Assembly (NCBI GenBank): GCA_022494885.1
Contig: JAGVSM010003925.1
Span: 1-64,000, forward strand
DNA: 64,000 bases
Direction: 5' to 3'
Source: Micrasema longulum
Taxonomy: Eukaryota; Arthropoda; Insecta; Trichoptera; Brachycentridae
Shown in pieces: positions 54,575 through 64,000 of the stretch (positions are counted from its first letter, which is position 1; each line of letters begins with the position of its first letter). The notes under the pieces are model-generated. The model made no database searches and was not told the origin of the DNA. It saw only the letters and a program-made list of their open reading frames with translations. Made by a program: the position numbers and the translations under genes.

Positions 54575-55430
54575 ATGTACGTTCTATATTTTTGAACAAT
54601 CTCTTGCGTGAAAAAATAACTAAGTCCATTATGCGATCCGAACAGCTGTTTAAGATTGTATAATTTAACCCACTACAGTTTTGTATGAGATTGTTAAAAA
54701 ATTCAGAATTTAGTGATAAACAGTGATTTTACCATAAATTACCTGTCGACCGACGATACACAAAATACCATATGGTAAAATGGTTTTTCGTAGAAAATCT
54801 TTTTTAAATATTAATTTGAATCATATGAAGTTTACATTTTACGCTGAGACAAAATTCAGCCGTTTTTGCACGATTATTTATGAATTAGCATTTCTAAACT
54901 GGGGTTACAAGCACTAACCGCCAGTCTTTAGTCTGTCTTCTTATCTTTTTGCGGGATGAACAGGTAATGTACGGTGTACAGTCGCCACTTTGTTACATAC
55001 TCCATACAGCACAGCAGGTAGAGGTTGAGAGGCTCATTGTTTCCCTCCATAATGCTCTACAGCTACCCTGATGGCACCTAGACTAGAGGGTTCCACGATC
55101 TCTAGTAATAGTGTGTAGGTCGTAAGAGCCGGGTACCGCTTTCACCGACCCAGACTGGAATTTCTTGTGTTTCTTTGGCCTTTTCTTCGTCCTTTCTGAA
55201 TACTAACATCATCGGATAAAGCGGCGATGGGGTAGCATAAAAAGAAAAGAGCATGTTTACACAATATTGCTCGAATAACGAAATTACGCCGGTAAAATTA
55301 TAAGCAAATTTCCAGTACCTGTGTACCTGCCTGAGAAACAATTTAATGTCAATATATATATTATTATTTTGAGGCAATAAATTCGTTCAAAATGACTTTA
55401 TTTTTGGTTTTGATTTAAGTTAAGCCCGAA
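54575..55430. other. Intergenic with a GC-richer unassigned segment
   Basis: 54,900-55,250 is clearly less AT-rich and contains a minus-strand open frame 55,102-55,377 ending IPVWVGESGTRLLRPTHYY. I do not recognise a family; it may be an old transposon coding remnant. The rest is unassigned. Confidence 0.35.
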
Positions 55431-55436
55431 CACTTT

Positions 55437-55595
55437 AAAAAGTATATTTGCTTTCTTATTTACCAAAATATTTTAATTTCCGGGTTATTTTCAACGAGTC
55501 GGAAATGTCAGTGAAGAAAATAGGAAAAAACGGGGTTTAAATCTCCGGCCTCTGATACGTGAGTCTACGATACTACCACTGGATCACAATTCAAA
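55437..55595 (-). mobile_element. tRNA-derived SINE-D, diverged copy
   Basis: CTTTCTTATTTACCAAAATA, TTATTTTCAACGAGTCGGAA, a damaged box B (GGGGTTTAAATCTCCGGCCT) and head end CACTGGATCACAATTC. Older than the other copies. Confidence 0.6.
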
Positions 55596-55599
55596 AACT

Positions 55600-56670
55600 G
55601 TGGTTGTGAATTATGCGGGTATGTATTGTTAAAATATTGTCAAACTTCAACATCCTTTTTACCCACAGCAACTGTTCACTTCCCACCTTAGTATCCTTTG
55701 ATCGTCCATCACAATAAGACCTCGTGTAGTGAATAGCGCGTTTATTTTATTGAACGTGTTCCGCATCATAGACATTGTTTCCACCAACCACCAGTGTTCA
55801 GCTCTAGATCGGGGGCCTGTCGTAGTGTTGGTGCCGCTCGTAATTGACCAGTTGGACTACCATAATTCCATCAAGAACAAATCAGATTAGTGGCATCCAT
55901 TCCTAATCCATCTCATTCGTTGGGGTTGTGACCGATTGACACTGCATACCGCATATCGAGAATATTCACTTATTTCATTAAAATTAAAATACAGTCCACT
56001 CCGCTAAATAATATTGTAGAAGCCCTAGGGCTTCGCCCTCCGCAATTTCTCGCCCCGCATCCGCGTAGGAATTCTCCCACCAAACTGTTTTAGAGGAGAG
56101 TGCTTATTTACTAACTTGTTTAGTAATTATCTTTTTGGTAGAGATACATTATATTTATAATAATATTGCAAGTACTCGTACGTGTCACTTTTGTGATTTA
56201 AATAATAAGCCGCAACTCAAACTCAAACGAAAATAAATTTAAAAGCATTGTTTATACTATTAAGGAAAAGCACTAAAAGAAGAATTCTCGAGTAATCTAA
56301 TAATAATTTTGCCGGAAAATTTAATATTACAAAACCATTTGTATCAAATTTAACAACCCACAGTTAATAGCTGAGCGCCCAAACCTCAACAAAAATGACC
56401 TATCCGTGAAATGGCAATTGGAAGTTTGATTAAAAACCTATACCATTAAACCTCCATTATGTCACTAACCAGATTTTTAAATATTAAAATAAATTAATAA
56501 TTATTAAGTATCAATTACTACGCCTTAGAATTATTAAAAATAATGGGATTAATATGTTATTTTAAATATGTACAGTCGTTATGTACCTTCGTAAGCTTTT
56601 TTGAGTTAATCTACGCACTTTATTTATGACTTGTATCCTTTAACTGATTTGAAAGTACATAACCCAAAAG
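55600..56670. other. Intergenic with a short GC-rich patch
   Basis: A segment 56,018-56,085 with the palindrome GAAGCCCTAGGGCTTCG stands out from the AT-rich context. A degenerate SINE-B-like piece (GGCCTGTCGTAGTGTTGG) may lie near 55,812. No gene. Confidence 0.35.
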
Positions 56671-56673
56671 TAT

Positions 56674-56675
56674 AC

Positions 56676-56709
<34 letters not shown>

Positions 56710-56710
56710 T
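56674..56710. repeat. (AT)n microsatellite
   Basis: ATACATATACATATATATAT and further AT repeats immediately before an FB1 copy. Confidence 0.85.
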
Positions 56711-56945
56711 TCAACAATGTTTTGAGTATGTTCAAATGTTTACAGACTGGCTGGATTTCCTCCTTAGGGAGGAATCTCACCCACACGATAAAGGTTTCAG
56801 CTCTTTTACTTCGCAAAAGTCAACAGATGGAAGATTTGAGGAAATGTGGATGTTTAAACTAGCCATTGACAGGTCATAATAAATGCCTAGACTTCCATAT
56901 CCCCCTCTCGAAAATGTTTTCCCTCTTTGTTGCAACAAAGTATTC
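56706..56945. mobile_element. FB1, internally deleted copy
   Basis: Outer end TTTCAACAATGTTTTGAGTA, GGATTTCCTCCTTAGGGAGG, centre GGTTTCAGCTCTTTTACTTC, right arm ACTAGCCATTGACAGGTCAT, ATGCCTAGACTTCCATATCC, CCCTCTTTGTTGCAACAAAG. Most of the left arm is deleted. Confidence 0.7.
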
Positions 56946-56949
56946 ATAA

Positions 56950-57460
56950 TCTATTTTAGTGAAAAATGATTTCCGTCACCCATGCTCAAGAAAAGTATTG
57001 CACTAAACAGCGAGTACTAGAAGTCCTCACTCAAAAATTTCTTGTATGTTTTCAATAAAATGTTTTAAAATGGAAATATTTTTTTTAAGATTAAGCTTTG
57101 TGACATTGGAATTAGCTACCTTTTTATGCATCATATTTTTTTTAAAGAACACGATTTCTTTAACACATAACTGTCTAAAAGCATTTAAATTCTCGGGTAG
57201 ATAATTATAATGAATTCCTCGTAATCCGCTTACAATATCACAATTATTTCCATCAATTTCCTTCAGATTGTGTTTTTCTCGTTTGTTTTTCTTGTTCGAA
57301 TAAAAAAAATTATTTACCCATCCAATATGTTATAGTATTTAAAAATACCAACTCCTCCACTAATTTTGTGTTTTACTCGGCTTTTAATTGCGTATTGTAA
57401 TGAATCCGTCAGAAGTACTTGAGTTTGGACAAAGCGCTAAATTTCATTCAAATTAAACCT
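56950..57460. other. Intergenic, nothing recognised
   Basis: No supported feature. Confidence 0.35.
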
Positions 57461-57464
57461 CTAT

Positions 57465-58262
57465 TTCTAAAACAGATAATCAAATTCGCGACTCGGGTGT
57501 TATTATTGACACTAAATCAATGTTTATTATTCATATTGAATCGATCCTTAAGAAACATATAGAATGGTCGGACTTGTCATGCGGGTATTGAAACTATTTA
57601 AACATGCAGAGACATATTATAAAAAACTTTATAAAACATTTGTTCGTCCCCAGCAAGAATACTGTACTCCTATTTGGTCACCTTACTATGGTCCAACAAA
57701 AATTCTTTAAACAGGTCGACTACCAGTTAAACCTTAACTTCTCATACGATACTGAAAGTATGCAGTACCATGGGATAAACTCCCTTAAAAATCAAAGAAT
57801 AATGTTAGACCAGTTATTTTCATTCAAATTAACAAATAATAAAATTGATTCCCCGTATCTACTTGAAAGACTTCCACTCCGTGTGCCATCTTAACCGAGA
57901 AGACAAAATCTTCTGTTTTACACAGATAACGCGTCAACAAACTATTTAAAACAATCTACAATACCTAGAATATGCGAGCAATATAACAATAGATTTACCA
58001 AGGCCGATATTTTTTATGACAACGTGTGTAAATTTAAGTCAAAAATCATAGAAGTATTGAGAGAAGCAGATATTTAAAATACATACTTTTAATTTCTTGT
58101 CATTTACATTTTTTTATATTTAAAATAATATAAATAATTGTCTTAAGTGAAAACAATTTTTTCGGTGTATGCATGAGTGTCCTACACTCATATACAAAGA
58201 AATTTGCAATATTTTTGTACATACTGTTTGTTTACCCAATAAAAAAATAGAAATAATAATAA
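57465..58262 (+). pseudogene. Jockey-like LINE J4: ORF2 C-terminal part and 3' UTR
   Basis: Plus-strand fragments in different frames: DSGVIIDTKSMFIIHIESIL, RMVGLVMRVLKLFKHAETYY, KKLYKTFVRPQQEYCTPIWS (the vRP.lEYcspvW motif), NQRIMLDQLFSFKLTNNKID, and the terminal FKSKIIEVLREADI with a stop at about 58,077. These are the regions downstream of the YADD box in jockey-type ORF2. At least three frameshifts. The 3' UTR (GTGTATGCATGAGTGTCCTA) ends in CAATAAAAAAATAG. A second 3' UTR copy lies at 43.66-43.81 kb. Confidence 0.75.
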
Positions 58263-58264
58263 AT

Positions 58265-59020
58265 TAATTAATTAAAAGTAATCATCCTACTTACTCTACC
58301 GACATGTTTACTTAGTGTACGAAGACTTGCTCATCTAGAAAGTCGAAAATTTAGCTTTGTCACATTTCAAAGGAATTTTATTCAGGATTTTAAAATATTT
58401 TTATTGAAGGCTTTTTGCGATTGCCTTTTTTCTTTTTCAAAGCAAATATAAAAGCAACTGGGTCAAGTCTTGAAAGTGTACGCTCTATTAATTAATTAAA
58501 ATAACTCGCTAATGGTGGCGCAAAGGGATCATAAATCAAGTGTTTAAATTACTCTCGGACCTGGAGATGCTTTATTTGTTTGATATTCGTTTACTTTTAA
58601 CGTGACGTTGCAATTCTTCCGAGCAAATCTGGAAGGTTAATACATTTCTGGATGTGCATTTAATTAATGTTCCGCTTCGGGATATTTCGTAGTTAAGCTA
58701 AGGAGGAAATGTGAAGGTGAAAATAAATTCTAATTATTCATTAAAAACATGTCCTTTACTTTCTCCCTCTTTAGTACATTGCACTTTTTTAGATGGGAGT
58801 TGCATTAATATTTACCTTGCTTATTATGTACAGGGTTTATATTTCAAGTGGATGTTTCTGCTTTTTAATACGCTTCTATTTTATATTTAAGAATTGGGAT
58901 CAATTAAGATTTTAAGGAATTTTGCATATGGGAGTTTGAATTAAAATTGTTTGCTTAGATTATTATTTCTTCTTATGAGATTTTATACGTTTTACCTTTT
59001 ATTGCAGTGTATGTATTACA
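58265..59020. other. Intergenic, nothing recognised
   Basis: No supported feature. Confidence 0.35.
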
Positions 59021-59021
59021 A

Positions 59022-59066
59022 ACCAAACCCGGCAATGCTTTTCTATTGCTAGATTTGAGTACATAC
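59022..59066 (+). repeat. Short dispersed repeat, copy 2
   Basis: AACCCGGCAATGCTTTTCTA then TTGCTAGATTTGAGTA, matching 890-940 in opposite orientation. Confidence 0.5.
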
Positions 59067-59069
59067 TCA

Positions 59070-59920
59070 AAACATTATTGAAATTATTTCCAGTTTTTTA
59101 TTTATTTTTCTACGTATATTTTCTATGTTTTTTTTTCTATTTCTAAGTATATTCGTGTAAAAAATTGAATGGTAATGTGAATGGTAAAAAAACGGAAAAA
59201 TAAAGTACCTTGTTTAGTCATTTATTTTATTAGATTTTAGATAGAAATAAAACGATTAAGTTTCTTTCTTTGAGTTGATAATGTTCAATATTTTTTCTAT
59301 CTTAAATAGATGAGCAAAAAAAATCTAAATAATACACGGGATATTATTTTCATTTATGCATTTATAAAAATCTTGGTCCTCGTATGTTTTATAAATTCGC
59401 AAATTGTCACCAAAGTAGCAGAAATACTTAATGCATCGCCGTCGGATGCTAGAAACCATGAATTATAAAGGCAAGAAAATTCAGTCCTCTTTACGAGAAA
59501 GCTCTAGTGGGAAAGTAGGAAAACTTAACCGTTACGAATATATATCACTCTGTGCGGGTAGGTTCAAGTGGTTTTCTTTTGAGTTACAATTTTACCTGGC
59601 AACACTGCTTCTGTCGCTTTATATGTTGGTCGTACTTTGTACTAGACTTTTGGGTAATTTCAAGTTAAAGGTAGAAGCCATCTTTACAATTTAGAAGAGG
59701 GTACCAACCCTCTTCTCAAACGTATGTTGTACCTCCATATAATATCATAAACAAACGCTCATTACATTGTTTTATTTCACTGTTAGTTGCTTTGACTTCT
59801 CAGTAAATAAATTTAAATTTCATCTTAATAATATATACATTCAAAGTTATCATCATTAACACGCTTTATTTTACCTTTTATTAAGGTAAATTACTCAACT
59901 ACGGTTTTTAAAGTTTTTCT
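59070..59920. other. Intergenic, nothing recognised
   Basis: An 87-codon open frame at 59,431-59,694 contains one hydrophobic stretch (LATLLLSLYMLVVLC) but no family motif, and is not annotated as a gene. GAGGGTACCAACCCTC at 59,696-59,711 is a perfect palindrome. Confidence 0.35.
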
Positions 59921-59924
59921 GATT

Positions 59925-60360
59925 TATTTATTTATTTAACACTTCATATACAAATATAGTTTTTATACATATAAGGGCGGGCATATTACTTGAAGCAATT
60001 TCTTCCTACTTACCCAAACCGTTCAGTTTGAGAAAATTACAAGTTCATGGACATATTGAATCTTACAATTTTAGACAAAAATTAAAAACAAAGATTAAGA
60101 AAATAAAAATACATTATAAAAATTAACACTATGCTATGAAGAGAGGAGAGGGGATGGGAACGAAAGAAGAGGGATAAAGGAACAACTTAAATATTTAGAT
60201 AGTGGCATTTCAATCTTGACTTAAATGTAAATAAAGAAGGGGCGTCTCTAACATTAGTGAGTAGATTATTCTACAATCGAGCAGCTACTAGTGTGAAAGA
60301 GGAGGCCAGAAAATTAGAGCGATGAAAGGGTATGTGTTTCATTGTATCAAGGTTAAAAAA
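59925..60360 (-). pseudogene. Jockey-like LINE J5 ORF2 C-terminus and 3' UTR
   Basis: The minus strand encodes PFHRSNFLASSFTLVAARL, a stop where family members have W, then NNLLTNVRDAPSLFTFKSRL and KCHYLNI with a stop. This is the final ...arLWNsLP..iR.a.sl..FK..Lk.hl segment of jockey/CR1-type ORF2. The 3' UTR (ATGCCCGCCCTTATATGTAT, GAAGTGTTAAATAAATAAAT) is shared with 12,208-12,335. Confidence 0.7.
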
Positions 60361-60407
60361 AACTGATTATTTACTTATTACAATTGGATTTTTCAATTTT
60401 ATTTAGG

Positions 60408-60750
60408 TTTTGTCTGTGTCCAGGTGGATGAATTATACAGTCTTGTGTGTGAAATAGAACCAGAACCCTGGGCGAGAGTTTTGGTAATGGCAGCTCTCGG
60501 GTAAAAATCCTGAATAAAAAATTCGCATGGAGAACAGTCCACTTCGTTGTGTAGTGGTTGGTGCGTTCGCCTACCATTCCAAGTCCTGGGTTTGATTCGT
60601 GGATGTAAAATATTGAGTTTGAAGTTTAAACTCGACATTTTATTGATCCTGAACTGGCGCCTTATGTTTCTACATGTAACAGATCATCAAAATACGGTGT
60701 TTTTGGTTTACCAATGCAGTGCCCTATGCACCATTGGGTTCGGATAGGAA
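60408..60750 (+). mobile_element. SINE-B, most complete plus-strand copy
   Basis: Head GTCTGTGTCCAGGTGGATGA and GTGTGTGAAATAGAACCAGA; linker CTCGGGTAAAAATCCTGAAT; tRNA-like TTCGTTGTGTAGTGGTTGGT with CCTGGGTTTGATTCG (box B); tail GATCCTGAACTGGCGCCTTA, TTTACCAATGCAGTGCCCTA, TGCACCATTGGGTTCGGATA. The tRNA-like part is about 130 bp from the start rather than at the 5' end. Short open frames here are fortuitous. Confidence 0.75.
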
Positions 60751-60865
60751 ATTATAAAAAACGAGGATGATTTATGTAACCAATACAGTTATGTATGGTT
60801 ACATAAATTGAATAATAACAAAACTAAATATTTAAAATCTCGATCTTTTGGAGGACCAATAAAGG

Positions 60866-61345
60866 TTCGGTCATAGAGCCTGTAAATGCCTTGACTTCCA
60901 TATTCCTTTCTCTAAAATGTTCTCCATCTCTGTTGTAGTTTGTCAATCTTAATGACTCCCTAGGGGGTAAAATCCAGTGTTTTGTCTACAATTATTAAGA
61001 CAAACTATAAATATTGTAACAGAAGCAACTTGTTCAAGAAGAAGTTTAAAAATTAGAAAAATCGTTTTTAGGCGTTGCCTAGTATATGAAATTATTCAAT
61101 CAAATGAATCTCTTCACAACAATAAAGATTTCAGCTCTTTAACTTCAGTTAAATCAACAGGTGGAAGATTTGAAGAAATATGGATGCTCAAACATAGGCA
61201 AAATGGTGAATGTTACACAGTGTATAAAGTGGCCACTTAAACCAGCCATTGACAGGTCATAGGTCCTGTTAACGCTTGTAAATGCCTAGACTTTCATATT
61301 TCCTTCTCTAAAATTTCTCCATCTCTGTTGTAATTTGTTGAGCCA
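60866..61345. mobile_element. FB1 copies in series
   Basis: A right arm at 60,866-61,015 (GAGCCTGTAAATGCCTTGAC, AATGACTCCCTAGGGGGTAA) is followed directly by centre plus right arm at 61,045-61,345 (TTTTTAGGCGTTGCCTAGTA, CAAAATGGTGAATGTTACAC, CCAGCCATTGACAGGTCATA). Two partial FB1 copies are joined, or one was rearranged. Confidence 0.65.
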
Positions 61346-61349
61346 TAAA

Positions 61350-62460
61350 GGGGTTACAGAAATTACGTCAAATGACAGAAGGTATGATCAATTTTGAGAA
61401 AAGATGGAAATAAATAATACTAAAAAGGTGTTAAGCAGGTAAAATTTAGTAATCAAAAATCGTAAAGGAATTTATGTTAACCCTGACAAAAATCGATCTC
61501 GGCACATCATGAATAGTAACTTTTTACATATTATAGTTTAGTATCTCAATGCGCTTACTATTTTACAAGGCGGACTCATTTTGAAGTTACGTGGCGATAA
61601 TCGCTTCATTTGAATATTTTTCTCTGGCTGCTTTTATTTCATTTTATTTGTTGGCAATACATCTTGGCTTCGGGTACCGGTTTAGCTACGTCCATAATTT
61701 TCCTTCGTTAAAAGAATCAATTCTATTTTCGTATTTTCGTGCAATGTTTACTGTACAATAATGGATTTATTTTATAGGTTCTACATTGGGGTTTATCGAC
61801 CTATTTTCTTACTGCTGTCAAAGGAATCGACTACCTTGCTAGCTATTTTAATGTTCCATAAATAAAGCATAACAAAGAATGTCAATAGCCATAAATAAGC
61901 CCTTACAAAAGTTCGGTACACGTTCCAACTGTAACTTACTGATGTCGCTGTAGTTTGGTTTCGGCACAGCACAGAAACTTGCAGAATAAACTCGTGTGTT
62001 CCTTCCACTTATACAACCTTCTAGTTCTTGTATCTGTAGAGTAAATGTGAACGCCGCACATTTTAAACTTTTCATTAAATTATTTCCATTACGTAATGAA
62101 CGAAAACTGTTGAGAATTATTTTATAGGTGAGTGTACATAGTGACAACGTACTGACAAAGACACTTTAATTTTCTGGTCCCTTAGCTATACAACGTTTTA
62201 AGTACGGATATTTCGGTAATCGAAATGAAAAGTAATGTTTTCAAAACTCTAGTCCATAAATGGATTACTAAAAGGACTATACAAGAAGCTGAAGAATATG
62301 TTTCATGTATGAGAATATAATTTTAATTTCTTGAATGTCCAATCACATTTTATTTACGTAGTTATATTTTGAAATCTTTTTTCATATTTCTTTTGAATTT
62401 TTATATTTATATATTTTGATGTGATTTGACAATTGATATGAAAGTATTACATTATCTACT
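61350..62460. other. Intergenic, nothing certain
   Basis: Two overlapping minus-strand open frames (61,793-62,008 and 61,848-62,147) have natural-looking composition, and one has a hydrophobic stretch (AYLWLLTFFVMLYLW). No family recognised and no repeat partner. A lone exon cannot be excluded. Confidence 0.3.
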
Positions 62461-62464
62461 ATTA

Positions 62465-63375
62465 TGCATTAAAAAAAAATACAATGACACTCTGGAACGT
62501 ACCTGCGGGCCAATGGAGTGGCTACATCCATAAATTTTATTTATTAAACTTTTTGTACATAATGTTGTTTGTACATTGGCGGGCTTATTGCCAAATGGCA
62601 ATTTCTTCCAACCAACCAATAAAATAAAAGTTTAATTTTTATAATTCAAGTGACACAACATATTCAATAGAAAAAAAATATTAAAAAGCTAAAGATATAT
62701 AAAAATATAAATAAACGTATTTATTTATAAATTACCTTAAATCAAAACTATTACTCAATGGGAAAAGGGAAAAAAGAGGAAAGAGGAAAAAGGAAAGGAG
62801 GAGAGATTAAGGAAGAGAAAGGTGTTTCTTCAGACGTGATTTAAACAGAGATAATGTAGTAACATCTTTGATGGTGGATGGGAGATGATTCCACAGTCGA
62901 GCCGCATGGACACTTTATGAGTCATAGAAGAAAGAGGAATTGTGGGTGGGTATTAAGAGAGTGCCTTGAGAATCAGAACAAAGAGGTAAACCATGAACTG
63001 ATAAGCGTTGAAATTGTTCACACAGGTATATAGGAGCGTTAGGACTATGAAGTACATTGAACAGAAGTGAGAGGGAGTAATAGTCGCTCCGCTGTCTAAT
63101 TTTGAGCCATTTCAGTTGCCTACTATAATCAGAAATGTGGTCATATTTCCTAAAACCAAAAATATACTTTATGTATGTATTCTGAAGTCGTTCAAGTTTA
63201 TCGAGTTGCTCACAGCTTAAATCAGTCATGGAAACATCAGCGTAATCCAGAATGGGTAGTAGTAATGCTTGTACAAATAAAAAGGTAATGTTATTGAATC
63301 TACCTATTATATAAACATTTTTTGGTAAACTATGTATTATGGATTGTATTACTGGATTGAATAAATAAATTTTAA
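62465..63375 (+). mobile_element. LINE J2 3' UTR copy, interrupted
   Basis: Left part to about 62,535 (GACACTCTGGAACGTACCTG, CAATGGAGTGGCTACATCCA). Right part from about 63,276 (AAATAAAAAGGTAATGTTAT, GGTAAACTATGTATTATGGA, GGATTGAATAAATAAAT). The copies at 19.9 and 48.2 kb are continuous across this point. Confidence 0.7.
62540..63275 (-). pseudogene. Jockey-like LINE J3 ORF2 C-terminus, inserted in J2
   Basis: The minus strand encodes VQALLLPILDYADVSMTDLS, EQLDKLERLQNTYIKYIFGF, RKYDHISDYSRQLKWLKIRQ, then LLIPTHNSSFFYDS. After a stop (TGA) it continues SVHAARLWNHLPSTIKDVTT and LSLFKSRLKKHLS near 62,822. This is the classic C-terminal region of jockey/CR1-type ORF2 with its aRLWN.LP..i motif. 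The RT core is missing, so it is 5' truncated. The purine-rich plus strand 62,760-62,820 is the pyrimidine-rich start of the 3' UTR, which ends at about 62,540. Confidence 0.8.
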
Positions 63376-63404
63376 AAATATTTTGTATTTCTCGCATTAT
63401 TTTT

Positions 63405-63562
63405 TATTAAAGAAATATTTGCGTTCTTATTATATACCCAAATATTTCATTTTGAGGACCATTTTCAACAAGTTGTAAATAACTCACTATTAGATAGTGG
63501 AATCAAGTTGGGATTCGAACCACAGACCTTTGGTCAGGTCCACGGGACCACAACCCGATTTC
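63405..63562 (-). mobile_element. tRNA-derived SINE-D copy
   Basis: AATATTTGCGTTCTTATTAT, TTTTGAGGACCATTTTCAAC, TAACTCACTATTAGATAGTG, box-B complement GGGATTCGAACCAC and head end CCACGGGACCACAACCCGAT. A short internal deletion in the head. A triplicated ATTTCCG follows at 63,556-63,575. Confidence 0.75.
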
Positions 63563-63577
63563 CGATTTCCGATTTCT

Positions 63578-63640
63578 GTCCTCCTCGTTGTCTAGCGGTT
63601 GGCGCGTTTGCCTTACTATCGTGTAAATGTACACTCTATT
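63578..63640 (+). mobile_element. SINE-B tRNA-like fragment
   Basis: CCTCCTCGTTGTCTAGCGGT then TGGCGCGTTTGCCTTACTAT resembles the SINE-B tRNA-like start; it breaks off before box B. Confidence 0.5.
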
Positions 63641-63644
63641 ACTT

Positions 63645-64000
63645 TACTGGCTGCATCTGAGATTTAGCAAATGTCACGATGCCCTCAAGAATTCGAGAAA
63701 AAAGATAATCACGATACATATGCAAACATTTATGTGAGAAAACGACTTGCATACCTATTTTCTTAGTTCATATTACTGTGTAGTCCGTTACCACGGCAAC
63801 GATACAGACTGTCGATTTTGTTATTTATGTATTTAAAATTTGTGAAAAATGTAGGTACTTAAAAATATAATTACCTAGGCTTATTTATTAAATAGTCTGA
63901 ATTATATTTACGAATGAAACGATATGTATACGTTTGTTTTTCACAGTTGCAAGATAGTCAAAGCATTTTCTCTTCGCACGCGGTAGAATTTTCCTGGGTA
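63645..64000. other. Intergenic to window end
   Basis: No supported feature. Confidence 0.35.

Noticed and set aside
61793..62147. Possible exon of a membrane protein
   Set aside because: Composition looks natural, but two frames overlap, no family motif is recognised and no convincing splice context was seen.

Overview
This window looks like intergenic DNA from an animal nucleus, most likely a large-genome insect or other arthropod. It is strongly AT-rich and has no bacterial-style operons. I recognise no host gene in 64 kb. Almost everything that can be interpreted is a mobile element or its remains: jockey-like and RTE-like non-LTR retrotransposons, tRNA-derived SINEs, piggyBac- and mariner-like DNA transposons, palindromic MITE or foldback elements, and one satellite array. 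The taxon cannot be fixed from sequence alone.

Layout. 0-9 kb: SINEs, a foldback element (named FB1 here), a 0.72-kb MITE (M1), and a LINE 3' end (J1) split by a 1.29-kb piggyBac-like element. 9.5-11.4 kb: a 161-bp satellite of about 12 units. 11.8-22.2 kb: small inverted-repeat elements, SINEs, an M1 cluster, a second J1 copy, and a palindrome carrying a hammerhead-ribozyme-like motif at 19.77 kb. 23.4-25.2 kb: a candidate element with inverted ends. 25.9-27.6 kb: the best preserved LINE, a jockey-like reverse transcriptase with one frameshift. 31-40 kb: LINE fragments, a LINE inserted in FB1, and an RTE-like LINE inserted with a 13-bp target duplication into a mariner relic. 42-52.4 kb: SINEs, FB1 copies and three more copies of the RTE-like family. 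53.2-54.4 kb: a 1.1-kb foldback element with hammerhead-like motifs in inverted orientation at its two ends and a SINE inside. 55-64 kb: more FB1, SINE and LINE remnants, including one LINE inserted in the 3' UTR of another.

The most interesting signals are the three hammerhead-like motifs on foldback elements. They have the Penelope-type architecture: very short self-complementary stem III and UA before the cleavage site. Next come several nested insertions whose empty sites can be read from other copies in the same window, and a homogeneous satellite flanked by indel-rich units. Family names (SINE-A to SINE-D, FB1, M1, J1 to J5, R) are local labels, not database names.
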